The notes beneath the pieces are model-generated. The model saw only the letters and a program-made list of their open reading frames with translations. It had not been told where the DNA came from and did not search any database. Positions 33,646-42,441 of a stretch of DNA of 43,808 nucleotides are shown here, in pieces (positions within the stretch are counted from its first letter, which is position 1; every line of letters begins with the position of its first letter). The stretch is from an uncultured Pelagibacteraceae bacterium (GTDB lineage: Bacteria; Pseudomonadota; Alphaproteobacteria; Pelagibacterales; Pelagibacteraceae), in assembly GCA_902580335.1 (NCBI GenBank), contig CACHKE010000010.1, positions 1 through 43,808 of the forward strand, given 5' to 3'. Made by a program: the position numbers and the translations under genes.

Positions 33646-34336
33646 AAATTGGGACAATAAAACTTGGTTATCTTCACAAAATTATATTAATTCATTTAAT
33701 AATTTTTTAATCAAAAATACCAAAATTAATTCAAATTTTAAAATTTTAGATATTGGTTGTGGAAGAGGGAAGATTTTAGGTTCTTTAAAATCAAGGTTAA
33801 AACTTAAATATAAACCTCTAGGCATAGATATTGTTAGTCACAAAGATAGAGATAAAAGAATTAAATTTAAAAAAGCAAATATTTTGAATCTTTCTTTGAG
33901 AAAAAGTCAAAAGTTTGATTTAATTATGATTAAACAAACAATTCATTTAATAAAATTAAGTAAGATAAAAAAATTATTAAAATCACTAGAAAAAATATTA
34001 AATACAAAAGGTAAAATTATAATTTTCACTTTAGATACAGAAAATAACGAAATTCCAACTTTTAAATTAATGAAACTAAAACTTAATAAATCTCTTATAA
34101 GAGATAAAAAAATATTTAAGATTATTACAAATTTATATCCTCAAAGAATTCAAAAAAAATTCATTTTTAATGTAAGAATAAGTAAAAAGAAATATCTCGA
34201 AATGATTAAAAAAAGGTATATTTCTACATTGATACCTTTTTCAAAAAAACAACTTATACAAGGTGTTCAAGAAATCGAATTAAATTATAAAAATAAATTA
34301 AAATTTAAAGACAAATTAACTTGTATTATTTTATAA
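33626..34336 (+). CDS. Class I SAM-dependent methyltransferase
   Basis: 236-aa Rossmann-fold methyltransferase. Motif I is KILDIGCGRGKILGSL near residue 40, followed by PLGIDIVSH and KFDLIMIKQTIHL, and NTKGKIIIFTLD near residue 128. The N-terminus overlaps DUF4396 by 20 nt, so an internal start is possible, but no better ATG precedes motif I. The protein is unusually lysine- and isoleucine-rich, in line with the local base composition. Substrate unknown. Confidence 0.8.
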   Translation: MASVVIKNWDNKTWLSSQNYINSFNNFLIKNTKINSNFKILDIGCGRGKILGSLKSRLKLKYKPLGIDIVSHKDRDKRIKFKKANILNLSLRKSQKFDLIMIKQTIHLIKLSKIKKLLKSLEKILNTKGKIIIFTLDTENNEIPTFKLMKLKLNKSLIRDKKIFKIITNLYPQRIQKKFIFNVRISKKKYLEMIKKRYISTLIPFSKKQLIQGVQEIELNYKNKLKFKDKLTCIIL

Positions 34337-34858
34337 AATTCTTTTAAGCAAATTTTCCTTAAATAATAATTTATGGATTATGACAGCAGAAATATGTAAA
34401 GATATTAATGCGATAAGTGTATAATTGCCCAGGATATGAATTTCGTAAAATATATCTGCTAAATCAAAATTATCTTGAATTTCAAGATTAAAAAAAAACA
34501 TATCAAGCACTTCACCGTTATATAACTTTTTTAAAGCACCTGAGATTGTTATCATTAAAATTGAAATATATAAAAATACATGATTTAATTTTGCAATTAT
34601 TTTCTGTCCAGGAAAAATACTATTATTTAATTTTGGAGTTGGATTAAATGCTTTGTAAATTAACCTTAATACAGTTAAATAAAAAATACTTATACCGACT
34701 GCAACATGAATATTTTCTACGGTTAATCTTTTTTCACCGAAATCCATGTCTACTAGATACATACCTAAAGGAATTTGAATTATTAATACTGTGGCACTTA
34801 ACCAATGAAATATTCTGGAAATAGCTCCATATTCTGTTAGAGTATTTTTTAATTTCAT
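34331..34858 (-). CDS. Cytochrome b561-family membrane protein
   Basis: 175-aa four-helix inner-membrane protein of the prokaryotic b561 type, likely binding two heme b and passing electrons between quinone and a periplasmic acceptor. Heme-ligand candidates are His18 (ISRIFHWLSATVL), His50 (ENIHVAVGIS), His91 (KLNHVFLY) and histidines in the last helix (SLHISAVIIHKL). It is divergent from a c'-type cytochrome gene, with start codons back to back. Confidence 0.87.
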   Translation of the reverse strand: MKLKNTLTEYGAISRIFHWLSATVLIIQIPLGMYLVDMDFGEKRLTVENIHVAVGISIFYLTVLRLIYKAFNPTPKLNNSIFPGQKIIAKLNHVFLYISILMITISGALKKLYNGEVLDMFFFNLEIQDNFDLADIFYEIHILGNYTLIALISLHISAVIIHKLLFKENLLKRIL

Positions 34859-35320
34859 ATGTTGATTAACTATATCATAAATGTAATCAAATATTTTTTC
34901 TGTATTTTAATTTTCGTAATATTGTCGCTTCCAGCTAATTCTGAAATGTCGGTTGAGGAAATAATAAAAGGAAGAAAGGCCCTGTTTAGTAAGAATTATA
35001 GTACTGCAAAAAGAGTACAAGCTTTGGCTAGCAAAGGAGAATTTGATAAGGCGAAATCTTTAATGATTGAAATGAGTGAAAATTACAAAACTTTAATTGA
35101 ATATTTTCCAGATAATACAAAAGAGGGTTTTAAAACTGAGGCTCTACCTTTAATCTGGGAAAATAATAAAGAGTTTAATGATTTAATGAAAAAAGCATCA
35201 GACGATATGATTAAATTATCTTCATTATTTGAAGATGCTGATGATGTAAGAGCTACTTTAACTCAAATGATGTGGAGTAATTGCAAAGCTTGTCATAGTA
35301 AATTTAGAGCACCACATTAA
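34859..35320 (+). CDS. Cytochrome c'-type (class II c) heme protein
   Basis: 153-aa exported cytochrome with a hydrophobic N-terminus (residues 9-25) and a signal-cleavage site near PANS. The single heme motif CKACH is near the C-terminus (residue 145), as in class II cytochromes c (c' or c556). The N-terminal MSVEEIIKGRKALF helix also fits. It starts at the ATG adjoining the b561 ATG on the other strand, so no separate leader exists; a later ATG at about 34946 would lack the signal. The pair probably forms an electron-transfer unit with the b561 protein. Confidence 0.87.
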   Translation: MLINYIINVIKYFFCILIFVILSLPANSEMSVEEIIKGRKALFSKNYSTAKRVQALASKGEFDKAKSLMIEMSENYKTLIEYFPDNTKEGFKTEALPLIWENNKEFNDLMKKASDDMIKLSSLFEDADDVRATLTQMMWSNCKACHSKFRAPH

Positions 35321-35336
35321 ATTTTTAGATTAAACG

Positions 35337-35379
35337 AAGGGGTTCGCTCTTTCGTTCTCCAACCAAAAGAGCTCCCCTT
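35337..35379 (+). ncRNA. Candidate structured RNA: two-part hairpin plus downstream terminator
   Basis: AAGGGG (35337-35342) pairs with CCCCTT (35374-35379) and GCTCTTT (35346-35352) pairs with AAAGAGC (35366-35372), a 13-bp stem with a 3/1 internal loop. A small GCC/GGC hairpin (35384-35394) and an intrinsic terminator (35399-35424) follow. The block is strongly G+C-rich for this window. It may be the 3' end of the cytochrome c' transcript or a small RNA; the start of such an RNA is not visible. Confidence 0.5.
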
Positions 35380-35398
35380 AGTCGCCTTTTTGGCATTT

Positions 35399-35424
35399 AA
35401 GTCCTAATGGACTTTTATTTTTTT
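35399..35424 (+). terminator. Intrinsic terminator
   Basis: AAGTCC-TAAT-GGACTT is a perfect 6-bp stem followed by TTATTTTTTT, a textbook rho-independent terminator on the plus strand. It ends transcription from the c'-type cytochrome gene, or from the structured RNA block just upstream. Confidence 0.85.
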
Positions 35425-35524
35425 CGTTTATGTTTTTATGAAATATAAAGCTACCCAGCTAAGTGTCAGGTGGCATTTGATTCATTAAAACTACCTCCTT
35501 GTATAAAAAAGATAAATTTTAGAT

Positions 35525-35583
35525 AGGTTGTATTCAAGGAATATATTTAACAAAAATCAAAATTAATTTCTTGAATACAACCT
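35525..35583. repeat. 17-bp near-perfect inverted repeat in intergenic DNA
   Basis: Arms 35525-35541 and 35567-35583 pair over 17 bp with a single G-U wobble (core GGTTGTATTCAAG/CTTGAATACAACC); the flanking base 35542 pairs with 35566, making 18 bp. The loop is 24 nt, A-rich. No T-tract follows on either strand, so this is more likely a structural RNA element or protein-binding site than a terminator. Confidence 0.65.
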
Positions 35584-35674
35584 GACTCTTTTGTAGTCTC
35601 CCAGCATCAAAAAAATCTTCCCCTTCAAATAGAAATTTGATTTGCATTCAAGCAAATTGTAGTTAAGATTAATT

Positions 35675-35854
35675 ATGAACTACTTAAGCGGACTTATAAA
35701 TCTTGTAACCAGTTTAGTTATTTCAACTATAATAATTTATGCAATAAATTTTATAGCGGGATTTGCTGGAGCTGATTATTCATTCACGAATGGTGAGGTA
35801 TTTGTGATGTGGATTTTAATGGCAATTTTAGTGAATAATTGTTTTAGAAAATAG
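35675..35854 (+). CDS. Small hydrophobic membrane protein, 59 aa
   Basis: ORF of 59 codons with two membrane helices: INLVTSLVISTIIIYAINFI (residues 8-27) and EVFVMWILMAILVNNC (residues 41-56), joined by a GFAGADYSFTNG loop. It lies between the structured block and the TPP riboswitch, so it has its own 5' region. There is no recognisable family. Moderate confidence that it is expressed. Confidence 0.5.
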   Translation: MNYLSGLINLVTSLVISTIIIYAINFIAGFAGADYSFTNGEVFVMWILMAILVNNCFRK

Positions 35855-35910
35855 AAATTTAGTTTCTAAACATTATTTCTCTTTTTTTTTAATAATATTA
35901 AAGTATTATG

Positions 35911-35977
35911 TTTTGAGGGGTGTCTTTTTAGACTGAGATTAAACCCTATGAACCTGTCCGGTAATTCAGAAAGGGAA
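35911..35977 (+). promoter_or_regulatory. TPP riboswitch
   Basis: The element holds the conserved thiamin pyrophosphate core: GAGGGGTG, then GACTGAGA, ACCC, TATGAACCTG and TCCGGTAATTCAG, ending in AAGGGAAATAA directly before the thiV ATG. The order and spacing match the THI-box family. Because the 3' strand contains the AAGGGA Shine-Dalgarno, TPP binding would plausibly block translation initiation. A riboswitch upstream of a transporter of this type is known from SAR11. Confidence 0.95.
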
Positions 35978-35981
35978 ATAA

Positions 35982-37433
35982 ATGAGTAATTCTTTTATTT
36001 TAGATCAATCCACTTCATTAGTCTTAATAATTGCGATTAGTTTGTTATTTGCTTTTTTGGGTATTAATCACACTAAAAAATTCAAAGGTTTAAATAATTA
36101 TTTAACCGCTAATAGGAATATTGGTGTCTTTTCATTAACCACTAGTTTAACAGCATCAGCATTAGGAGCATGGATTTTATTTGGACCTGCTTCTGCTGCG
36201 ACTTGGGGAGGGATAGGTGCGGTTATTGGCTATTCTTTGGGAACAGCTTTTCCACTATTTTTTTTAATTTACTTAGGAAAAAAAATTAGAATTGAATTCC
36301 CTAAGGGATCTTCTTTAATAGAATTTATGAGAAGAAAATTTGGCAAAAGTTTATTTAAGCTAATTTTATTAATGACCATATTTTATATGTTCATTTTTTT
36401 GTGCGCTGAAGTAACTGCTATTTCAGTTTTGATCAATTATATATCTGGTACTGAATTTTGGATTACAGCTTTAGTAGTTCTTTCGTCCACTCTAATTTAT
36501 ACATTATATGGTGGATTAAAGGCTTCGATTTTTACTGATAATATTCAAATGATTGTTATAGGAGTTTTGTTAATAATCTCGTTTATATATATTACTTCAT
36601 TTACAGGTTCTAAATTTTCTTTTGATTTTGTTTTAAAAAAAAATCCTCAACTTCTGAGTAGTCATTACATTCCAAATTATACTGCAGGCTTAACTTTTTT
36701 TATAGCAGTAGCTGCAACTAATTTGTTCCATCAAGGTAATTGGCAACGTGTGTATGCAGCTAAAAATTATCAAACTTTAAAAAAAAGCTTAATTATTTCT
36801 TTTTTAATCATAATTCCTATTGTTTTCTTTATGGGCTTTTCAGGAATGGTAGCTTTCTCAATTGACCCTAGCAATAGACCAGATTTGGGATTTTTTTCAT
36901 TATTACTTAAAGAGCAAACAATTTTTTTATCTTTATTTGTAATTATACTGGGTATGGCATTAACAATTTCAACTGTGGACACATTAATTAATGCAATCTC
37001 AAGTTTGGTAATTTTAGATGGAAAAGCAGTATTTAATTTGAGTAAAAAAACTAATTATTTAAACTTTTCTAAATATATAATTTTATTATTATCGTTTATC
37101 TCTTTTATTATTGCATCAAAAGGATTTGATATTTTGTATCTTTTTTTATTAGCAGACTTATTTTGTTGTGCTTTTGTTATAACTGTTTTTCTGAGTTTTT
37201 ATGATAAATCGATTAATGAAAATTTAGCTTATATTTCTATTTTGATTGGATTGATAGGTGGATTTTTACTGTTCCCTTCACCCGATTTCTCCAAAAGTTT
37301 ATTAGTAGGAATTTTCATACCAAAAGATTTATTTCCATCTTTAGTGTCACAATCATTGCTTTTTTTATCTTTTATTGTAGCGACCTTTCTGCCTTTACTT
37401 ATTCTTAAAGCCAAAAAGCTTCATATAAGTTGA
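35982..37433 (+). CDS. thiV: Sodium:solute symporter, likely thiamin-precursor (HMP) transporter
   Basis: 483-aa symporter of the SSS family with about thirteen membrane helices. Motifs are [33 protein letters not shown] near residue 50, [23 protein letters not shown] near 166 and [16 protein letters not shown] near 245. Control by the TPP riboswitch 4 nt upstream shows a thiamin-related role. SAR11 cells are known to take up the pyrimidine precursor HMP by a ThiV of this family; I infer the same here. Thiamin itself is the alternative. Confidence 0.9.
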   Translation: MSNSFILDQSTSLVLIIAISLLFAFLGINHTKKFKGLNNYLTANRNIGVFSLTTSLTASALGAWILFGPASAATWGGIGAVIGYSLGTAFPLFFLIYLGKKIRIEFPKGSSLIEFMRRKFGKSLFKLILLMTIFYMFIFLCAEVTAISVLINYISGTEFWITALVVLSSTLIYTLYGGLKASIFTDNIQMIVIGVLLIISFIYITSFTGSKFSFDFVLKKNPQLLSSHYIPNYTAGLTFFIAVAATNLFHQGNWQRVYAAKNYQTLKKSLIISFLIIIPIVFFMGFSGMVAFSIDPSNRPDLGFFSLLLKEQTIFLSLFVIILGMALTISTVDTLINAISSLVILDGKAVFNLSKKTNYLNFSKYIILLLSFISFIIASKGFDILYLFLLADLFCCAFVITVFLSFYDKSINENLAYISILIGLIGGFLLFPSPDFSKSLLVGIFIPKDLFPSLVSQSLLFLSFIVATFLPLLILKAKKLHIS

Positions 37434-37470
37434 TTGTATTAAAGTAATTAATAGCTATATAAATGCTTCC

Positions 37471-38406
37471 ATGCGGGATAATCAGATTTTAATAAATAAT
37501 CTATCTAAAGTTTATGACAATGGCTTTAATGCGTTAAAAAACATAAATTTAAAAATTAGAAAAGGGGAAATTTTTGCAATGCTTGGTCCTAATGGAGCAG
37601 GCAAAACTACTTTGATAAGTATTATTTGTGGGATCGTAAATCCAACCTCAGGAAATATTACTGTAGATGATTATGATATCATAAAAGATTACAGAGAAAC
37701 TCGATCAAGAATAGGTTTAGTTCCTCAGGAATTAACTTTAGAGCAATTTGAGACAGTTTTTAACAATGTCTCTTACTCAAGAGGTCTATATGGGAAAAAA
37801 GCAGATCCAAATCATATCGAGAAAGTCTTAAAACAACTAAGTTTATGGGATAAAAAAGATCTCAAACTTCGGCAGTTATCTGGTGGAATGAAAAGAAGAG
37901 TTTTAATAGCGAAAGCTTTATCTCATGAACCAACAATTTTATTTTTAGATGAGCCTACAGCTGGTGTTGATGTAGAGCTAAGAAAAGAAATGTGGCAGGT
38001 TGTTGAAAATTTGAGAAAAACTGGTGTTACAATTATTTTAACTACACATTATATCGAAGAAGCAGAAGCTATAGCTGATCGAGTTGGAGTTATAAACCAG
38101 GGAGAGATAGTAGTTGTTGATGAAACTAAAGAACTATTAAAAAAAATGGGCCATAAAAAACTTACAATAGATTTACAAGAAAAAATAAATCAAATACCAA
38201 CAACACTTCAAAAATACAACTTATCTTTTACTCCAGACTTGATGAGCTTGAATTATACTTATAATGTTCAGGCGAAAAGAACAGGAATTACAAATTTACT
38301 ACAAGATTTAAAAGATGCAGGGCTAAAATTGAAAGATTTGAAAACTGAACAAAGTACTTTAGAAAAAATTTTTGTAAATTTAGTTAAGGAGAAAAATGAA
38401 AATTAA
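37471..38406 (+). CDS. ABC-2-type exporter ATP-binding protein
   Basis: 311-aa ATPase. Walker [10 protein letters not shown] near residue 39, Q-loop [13 protein letters not shown] near 88, signature LSGGMKRRV near 137, Walker [13 protein letters not shown] near 159, and [18 protein letters not shown] near 192. The NodI/daunorubicin-type architecture with a C-terminal extension fits an exporter of a lipid, polysaccharide or drug. Paired with the permease downstream (11-nt overlap). Substrate not shown by the sequence. Confidence 0.93.
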   Translation: MRDNQILINNLSKVYDNGFNALKNINLKIRKGEIFAMLGPNGAGKTTLISIICGIVNPTSGNITVDDYDIIKDYRETRSRIGLVPQELTLEQFETVFNNVSYSRGLYGKKADPNHIEKVLKQLSLWDKKDLKLRQLSGGMKRRVLIAKALSHEPTILFLDEPTAGVDVELRKEMWQVVENLRKTGVTIILTTHYIEEAEAIADRVGVINQGEIVVVDETKELLKKMGHKKLTIDLQEKINQIPTTLQKYNLSFTPDLMSLNYTYNVQAKRTGITNLLQDLKDAGLKLKDLKTEQSTLEKIFVNLVKEKNEN

Positions 38407-39163
38407 TCTTTATGCATTGAGAGCAATTTATCTTCATGAAATGGATCGTTTTAGAAGAACTTTAACTCAATCTGTATTGTCACCAGTATTAACGACTTCG
38501 CTATATTTCATAGTTTTTGGTTCAGTAATCGGAGGGTATGTGGAAAAAATTGATGGAATAAGCTACGGATCATACATCGTGCCGGGTCTATTGATGCTAA
38601 CATTATTAACTCAATCAATCAGTAACACTTCTTTTGGAATTTTTTTTCCAAAATTTAATGGAACAATTTATGAGATTTTAGCTGCTCCAATTTCAACATT
38701 AGAGGTCGTACTTGCTTTTGTAGGAGCTGGAGCAACAAAAACACTAATAGTTAGTATAATCATATTTATCACGTCATTATTTTTTGTTGATGTTCAAGTA
38801 AAATATCCATTGCTGATGATATTTTTATTAATTTTGGTAGCATTTACTTTTGCTTTATTTGGTTTTTTAATAGGTTTAATGAGCTCAGATTTCGAGCAAA
38901 TGTCTATAATTCCAACTTTGTTTGTGACACCGATGGTATTTTTAGGTGGGAGTTTATATTCATTAGATATGCTGCCATCATTTTGGCAAACTGTGACTTA
39001 TTTTAATCCAGTTGTTTATTTAATAAATGGTTTAAGATTTTCTTTTTATGGAGTTTCTGATTTCAACATATGGATAAGTATTGGAACTATGTTTTTATTT
39101 TTATCCATTTGTATAACAGTAGTTACAGTTCTTCTTAAAAAAGGTTATAAAATCAAATCTTAA
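38396..39163 (+). CDS. ABC-2-type exporter permease
   Basis: 255-aa inner-membrane permease with about six helices ([18 protein letters not shown] near residue 31, then [15 protein letters not shown], and an [19 protein letters not shown] segment near 94). It matches the NodJ-type ABC-2 family. It overlaps the ATPase by 11 nt, making a tight two-gene export system. Confidence 0.92.
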   Translation: MKINLYALRAIYLHEMDRFRRTLTQSVLSPVLTTSLYFIVFGSVIGGYVEKIDGISYGSYIVPGLLMLTLLTQSISNTSFGIFFPKFNGTIYEILAAPISTLEVVLAFVGAGATKTLIVSIIIFITSLFFVDVQVKYPLLMIFLLILVAFTFALFGFLIGLMSSDFEQMSIIPTLFVTPMVFLGGSLYSLDMLPSFWQTVTYFNPVVYLINGLRFSFYGVSDFNIWISIGTMFLFLSICITVVTVLLKKGYKIKS

Positions 39164-39185
39164 CTGACCCATTTCTGGGCCAGTT
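39162..39185. terminator. Hairpin between convergent exporter and isocitrate lyase genes
   Basis: AACTGACCCA-TTTC-TGGGCCAGTT forms a 10-bp stem with one A-C mismatch, overlapping the exporter stop. It lies between two converging genes, so it may terminate both. No strong T-tract follows on either strand, so efficiency is uncertain. Confidence 0.5.
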
Positions 39186-39214
39186 AATAACTCTAATTAA
39201 GAAGGATAGTTTTA

Positions 39215-40489
39215 TTAGAATTGTTCAGACTCTGTTGAACCTGCCATTGCCGTGGTAGAACTTTTTCCACTACTTATTGTATTGGATACAGCATCAAAAT
39301 AAGATGTACCAACTTCACGTTGATGTTTAACACTAGTATATCCATCTTTTTCACGAGCAAATTCTTGTTGTTGAATTCTTGAGTATGCTGTCATACCTTC
39401 TTTTTTATATTTTTCAGCTAACTCAAAAATTGCAATATTTTGTGTATGAAAACCTGCTAAAGTAATGAATTGAAATTTATATCCCATTTCACTAATTTTT
39501 TGTTGAAATGATGCTATCTCATCGTCTGATAAATGTTTTTTCCAGTTAAATGATGGAGAACAATTATATGCTAAAAGTTTTCCTGGAAATTTTTCATGAA
39601 TTGCATCTGCGAATTTTTTTGCTTCTTCAAGATTAGGTGTAGCAGTTTCACACCAAATTAAATCTGAGTAGGGTGCATAAGCAAGACCTCTTGATATTGC
39701 TTGTTCAATGCCAGCTTTTACATAATAAAAACCTTCTGGAGATCTCTCACCTGTTAAGAAAGGTTTGTCATTTTCATCGTAATCATTTGTAATTAATTTT
39801 GCAGCATTTGCGTCTGTTCTAGCTAGAATAATTAAAGGTACATCTGCTATATCGGCTGCCAATCTAGCGGCTTTTAAATTTTTTATCATGGTACCAGTTG
39901 GAACCAAAACTTTTCCTCCCATATGACCACATTTTTTTTCACTTGCTAATTGATCTTCAAAATGAACACCAGCAGCACCTGCTTTAATAAATTTTTTCGC
40001 AAGTTCAAAAACATTTAAAGGTCCACCGAAACCAGCCTCTCCATCAGCAATGATTGGTAGCATGTAATCAATTCTCTTCTCTTTTTTCATATCACCATCT
40101 TTTAATTCCATATGCTGAATCTGATCAGCTCTAATCAATGCGTTATTCATAGATTCTACTAATTTGGGAGCACTATCATATGGATACAAAGATTGGTCAG
40201 GATACATTTCTCCAGCACTATTAGCATCAGCTGCTACTTGCCAACCACTTAGATAAATTGCCTTTAAACCAGCTTTTGCATGTTGAACTGCATGATTACC
40301 TGACAAGGATCCTAAAGTATTAACATAATTTTCTGTATTTAATAATTTCCAAAGCTTTGTAGATTGTTGTTTACAAATTGAATATTCAATTTTAATTGAG
40401 CCTCTAAGTCTTTCAACCTCTTCAGGAGTATAGTCTCTTTTAATTCCTGCAAATCTTTTTAAATCATAAGAAATCTTTTCTGCACTCAT
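39215..40489 (-). CDS. aceA: Isocitrate lyase
   Basis: 424 aa, close to the family norm. Cleaves isocitrate to succinate and glyoxylate, the first step of the glyoxylate shunt. Key motifs: [25 protein letters not shown] near residue 78, [19 protein letters not shown] near 144, the catalytic [14 protein letters not shown] near 185, and [17 protein letters not shown] near 307. AGGGG lies 7 nt upstream of its ATG. The divergent ScfR-type regulator and a 53-aa ORF lie upstream. Confidence 0.97.
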   Translation of the reverse strand: MSAEKISYDLKRFAGIKRDYTPEEVERLRGSIKIEYSICKQQSTKLWKLLNTENYVNTLGSLSGNHAVQHAKAGLKAIYLSGWQVAADANSAGEMYPDQSLYPYDSAPKLVESMNNALIRADQIQHMELKDGDMKKEKRIDYMLPIIADGEAGFGGPLNVFELAKKFIKAGAAGVHFEDQLASEKKCGHMGGKVLVPTGTMIKNLKAARLAADIADVPLIILARTDANAAKLITNDYDENDKPFLTGERSPEGFYYVKAGIEQAISRGLAYAPYSDLIWCETATPNLEEAKKFADAIHEKFPGKLLAYNCSPSFNWKKHLSDDEIASFQQKISEMGYKFQFITLAGFHTQNIAIFELAEKYKKEGMTAYSRIQQQEFAREKDGYTSVKHQREVGTSYFDAVSNTISSGKSSTTAMAGSTESEQF

Positions 40490-40543
40490 TATTGGCCCCT
40501 GTAATGTTCAAGTAATTGAAAATGAATGTTAAGAGTTTGAAAA

Positions 40544-40705
40544 TTAGTTTGAGTCGTTAAGTGACTCAACTAGATCTTTCATTCCACTTGAACCCCAATC
40601 ACAATGATCATCTCTCATGTAGATACCCCTGCTATTATGTCTAGCAAGGTCTTCATGTCTTATGATTTGAGCTTCATTTTCGTTGTTTTTTAATTTTTCA
40701 TCCAT
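40544..40705 (-). CDS. Small conserved-looking protein upstream of isocitrate lyase, 53 aa
   Basis: ORF of 53 codons on the same strand as aceA, ending 54 nt upstream of it. It is soluble and acidic/histidine-containing, with RHEDLARHNSRGIYMRDDHCDWGSSG in two halves, which looks like a compact folded unit. The 3' end carries an inverted repeat TTGAGTC/GACTCAA (40549-40569) that may attenuate readthrough into aceA. No family can be named. Confidence 0.6.
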   Translation of the reverse strand: MDEKLKNNENEAQIIRHEDLARHNSRGIYMRDDHCDWGSSGMKDLVESLNDSN

Positions 40706-40716
40706 GTAAATTTTAT

Positions 40717-40798
40717 AATTTACAAAATTTACAAAATCTATTAAAAAGTATAAAACTATTGTAAACTAAAGAAAAATCTTGTAAAAATAAATTTACAA
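40717..40798. promoter_or_regulatory. Cluster of five TTTACAA/TTGTAAA heptamers
   Basis: The heptamer TTTACAA occurs at 40719-40725, 40728-40734 and 40792-40798, and its complement TTGTAAA at 40759-40765 and 40779-40785. The last two flank AATAAA as an inverted pair. The block lies between divergent aceA-side and ScfR-type genes, so it is a likely operator for the regulator next to it. Characterised RamB/ScfR proteins bind TTTGCAAA-like elements. Confidence 0.7.
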
Positions 40799-40816
40799 AA
40801 TTTACTAATAGAAAAT

Positions 40817-42250
40817 ATGAGTCAATTAAATCTAAAAATAGGACCAAAAATCAAGGCTTTTAGGAGACAGTTAGGGCTTCAAGCTAATAAATTGGCTGAG
40901 GATTTAAATATATCTCCAAGTTATCTTAATCTTATTGAGGGTGGAAAAAGGAAAATAGATGGAGATTTACTCTTAAAAATTTGTGAAAAATTAAATATTG
41001 AACTTTCTCAATTAACCTCAAAATCAGATATCAATTTAGAAAATACTTTATCAGAAATACTCGATGATAAATTGTTTGAAGATTTAGATATTCTAGGTCC
41101 GGAAGTAAAAGATCTAGTTGGTACTAATCCAAAAATTGGCAGAGCCATCGTTAGACTAGGAGATATTTTAAAAAAAAAAGATCATGAAATGATTAATAAA
41201 ATTGAGACAATATCTGGTAAAATTGTTGATAATAGAAAGAATTCATTTCCTGGTGAAGTTATTTCAGACTTTTTACAAGACAATAAAAACTATTTTCCAA
41301 AATTAGAAGATTTCGCAAATGATGTTTTTGAGAAAGTTCAAAAAAATAATAGGACTAGATATATAGCTCTTTGTGATTATTTAAAATCAGAATACGACAT
41401 AACAGTAAAAGACGTTATTCCTGAGGAAAATAAACCTTTCTCAAAGCTCTATAAAAAAAATAAAAAAGAACTACTATTAAGCGATTACAGTTCTTTAGAA
41501 ACAAAAAAACTTCATGCAGCTGCCCAAATAGCCCAAGAAGGTGCTGATAAAGAAATTGAAGAATATTTGTCAAAATTTACTTTTCCATCTGATGAATCTA
41601 AAAAATTGACAAAAATTGCTTTATTAAATTACTGCGGCGCTGCAATTTTAATGCCTTATAAACTTTTTCATACAGAATGTAAAAAACTTAAGTATGATTT
41701 AGAGTTACTACAAAATACTTTTGCTACGTCTTTTGAACAGGTAGCTCATAGGGTAACGTGTTTACAAGATCCAAAATTACCAGGGATACCTTTCCATTTT
41801 TTAAGAGTGGATATGGCTGGGAATATATCAAAAAGATTTTCCTTATCAGGAATAGAAATTCCCAGATATGGTGGTGCTTGTCCACGTTGGAACGTTTATT
41901 CAGCTTTGACAAGACCTGGTATTATTCAAGCTGCTGTTAGCAAAATGTCTAATGGTGAAAAGTATGTATGTATTGCTAGAACAGTTGAAAAAGGGATTGG
42001 AAGATTTGGTCAATCAAAAAGTATTTTGTCTATTGGATTGGGATGTGAAGCAAAATATGCAAAAGAATTTATTTATTCAGAAAATTTAAACATTAATGAT
42101 AAATCTACAGAAATACCAATAGGTGTGTCATGTAGAACGTGTGATAGATTAGACTGTTCACAAAGAGCGTTCCCTCCATTACATAAGAAATTCGATGTAG
42201 ATATTAACTCTAGAGGTGTTTCAGTATATGTTGGAGACAAAAACACATAG
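40817..42250 (+). CDS. ScfR/RamB-type short-chain fatty acyl regulator
   Basis: 477-aa XRE-type HTH regulator. The N-terminal HTH is IGPKIKAFRRQLGLQANKLAEDLNISPSYLNLIEGGKRK in two blocks (residues 7-45). The middle is a degenerate ImmA/IrrE-like part: LHAAAQIAQEG..., NYCGAAILMPYKLF, SFEQVAHRVTCLQ with the HExxH motif missing. The C-terminal DUF2083 domain has RVDMAGNISKRFSLSG and the Cys-rich CRTCDRLDCSQRAFPP. Relatives such as RamB control the glyoxylate shunt and acetate or propionate genes; adjacency to aceA supports the same here. Confidence 0.93.
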   Translation: MSQLNLKIGPKIKAFRRQLGLQANKLAEDLNISPSYLNLIEGGKRKIDGDLLLKICEKLNIELSQLTSKSDINLENTLSEILDDKLFEDLDILGPEVKDLVGTNPKIGRAIVRLGDILKKKDHEMINKIETISGKIVDNRKNSFPGEVISDFLQDNKNYFPKLEDFANDVFEKVQKNNRTRYIALCDYLKSEYDITVKDVIPEENKPFSKLYKKNKKELLLSDYSSLETKKLHAAAQIAQEGADKEIEEYLSKFTFPSDESKKLTKIALLNYCGAAILMPYKLFHTECKKLKYDLELLQNTFATSFEQVAHRVTCLQDPKLPGIPFHFLRVDMAGNISKRFSLSGIEIPRYGGACPRWNVYSALTRPGIIQAAVSKMSNGEKYVCIARTVEKGIGRFGQSKSILSIGLGCEAKYAKEFIYSENLNINDKSTEIPIGVSCRTCDRLDCSQRAFPPLHKKFDVDINSRGVSVYVGDKNT

Positions 42251-42253
42251 TCG

Positions 42254-42418
42254 ATGATTAAATTTATCATACCTGCTATCGCTATATTTTTGTTAGTTCT
42301 ATTCTGGGATAAGATAAATGAAACGATTTATAAAAAATTTAATATTAAGATAAATTACATTGTTGCTACGATTACAGTAATAATTTTTGGGGTAATTTTT
42401 GCTTTATTATACTTTTAG
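42254..42418 (+). CDS. Small two-helix membrane protein, 54 aa
   Basis: ORF of 54 codons starting 3 nt after the regulator stop. Two hydrophobic stretches (residues 4-17 and 35-53) flank a charged loop DKINETIYKKFNIKIN. No family assigned. The tight spacing suggests it is read on the regulator's transcript. Confidence 0.55.
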   Translation: MIKFIIPAIAIFLLVLFWDKINETIYKKFNIKINYIVATITVIIFGVIFALLYF

Positions 42419-42441
42419 TTAAAATAAATAAAAATTAGAAA

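Noticed and set aside
35341..35380. tRNA-like T-loop (GGTTCG) in the structured block
   Set aside because: No acceptor stem, anticodon arm or CCA-compatible end is present; the bases are explained by the 13-bp hairpin.
35439..35489. Plus-strand 16-codon ORF (ATG AAA TAT AAA ...)
   Set aside because: Very short, no ribosome-binding site, and located just after an intrinsic terminator.
35525..35583. Transposon terminal repeats
   Set aside because: Arms are only 25 nt apart with no coding sequence between them, so this is a stem-loop.
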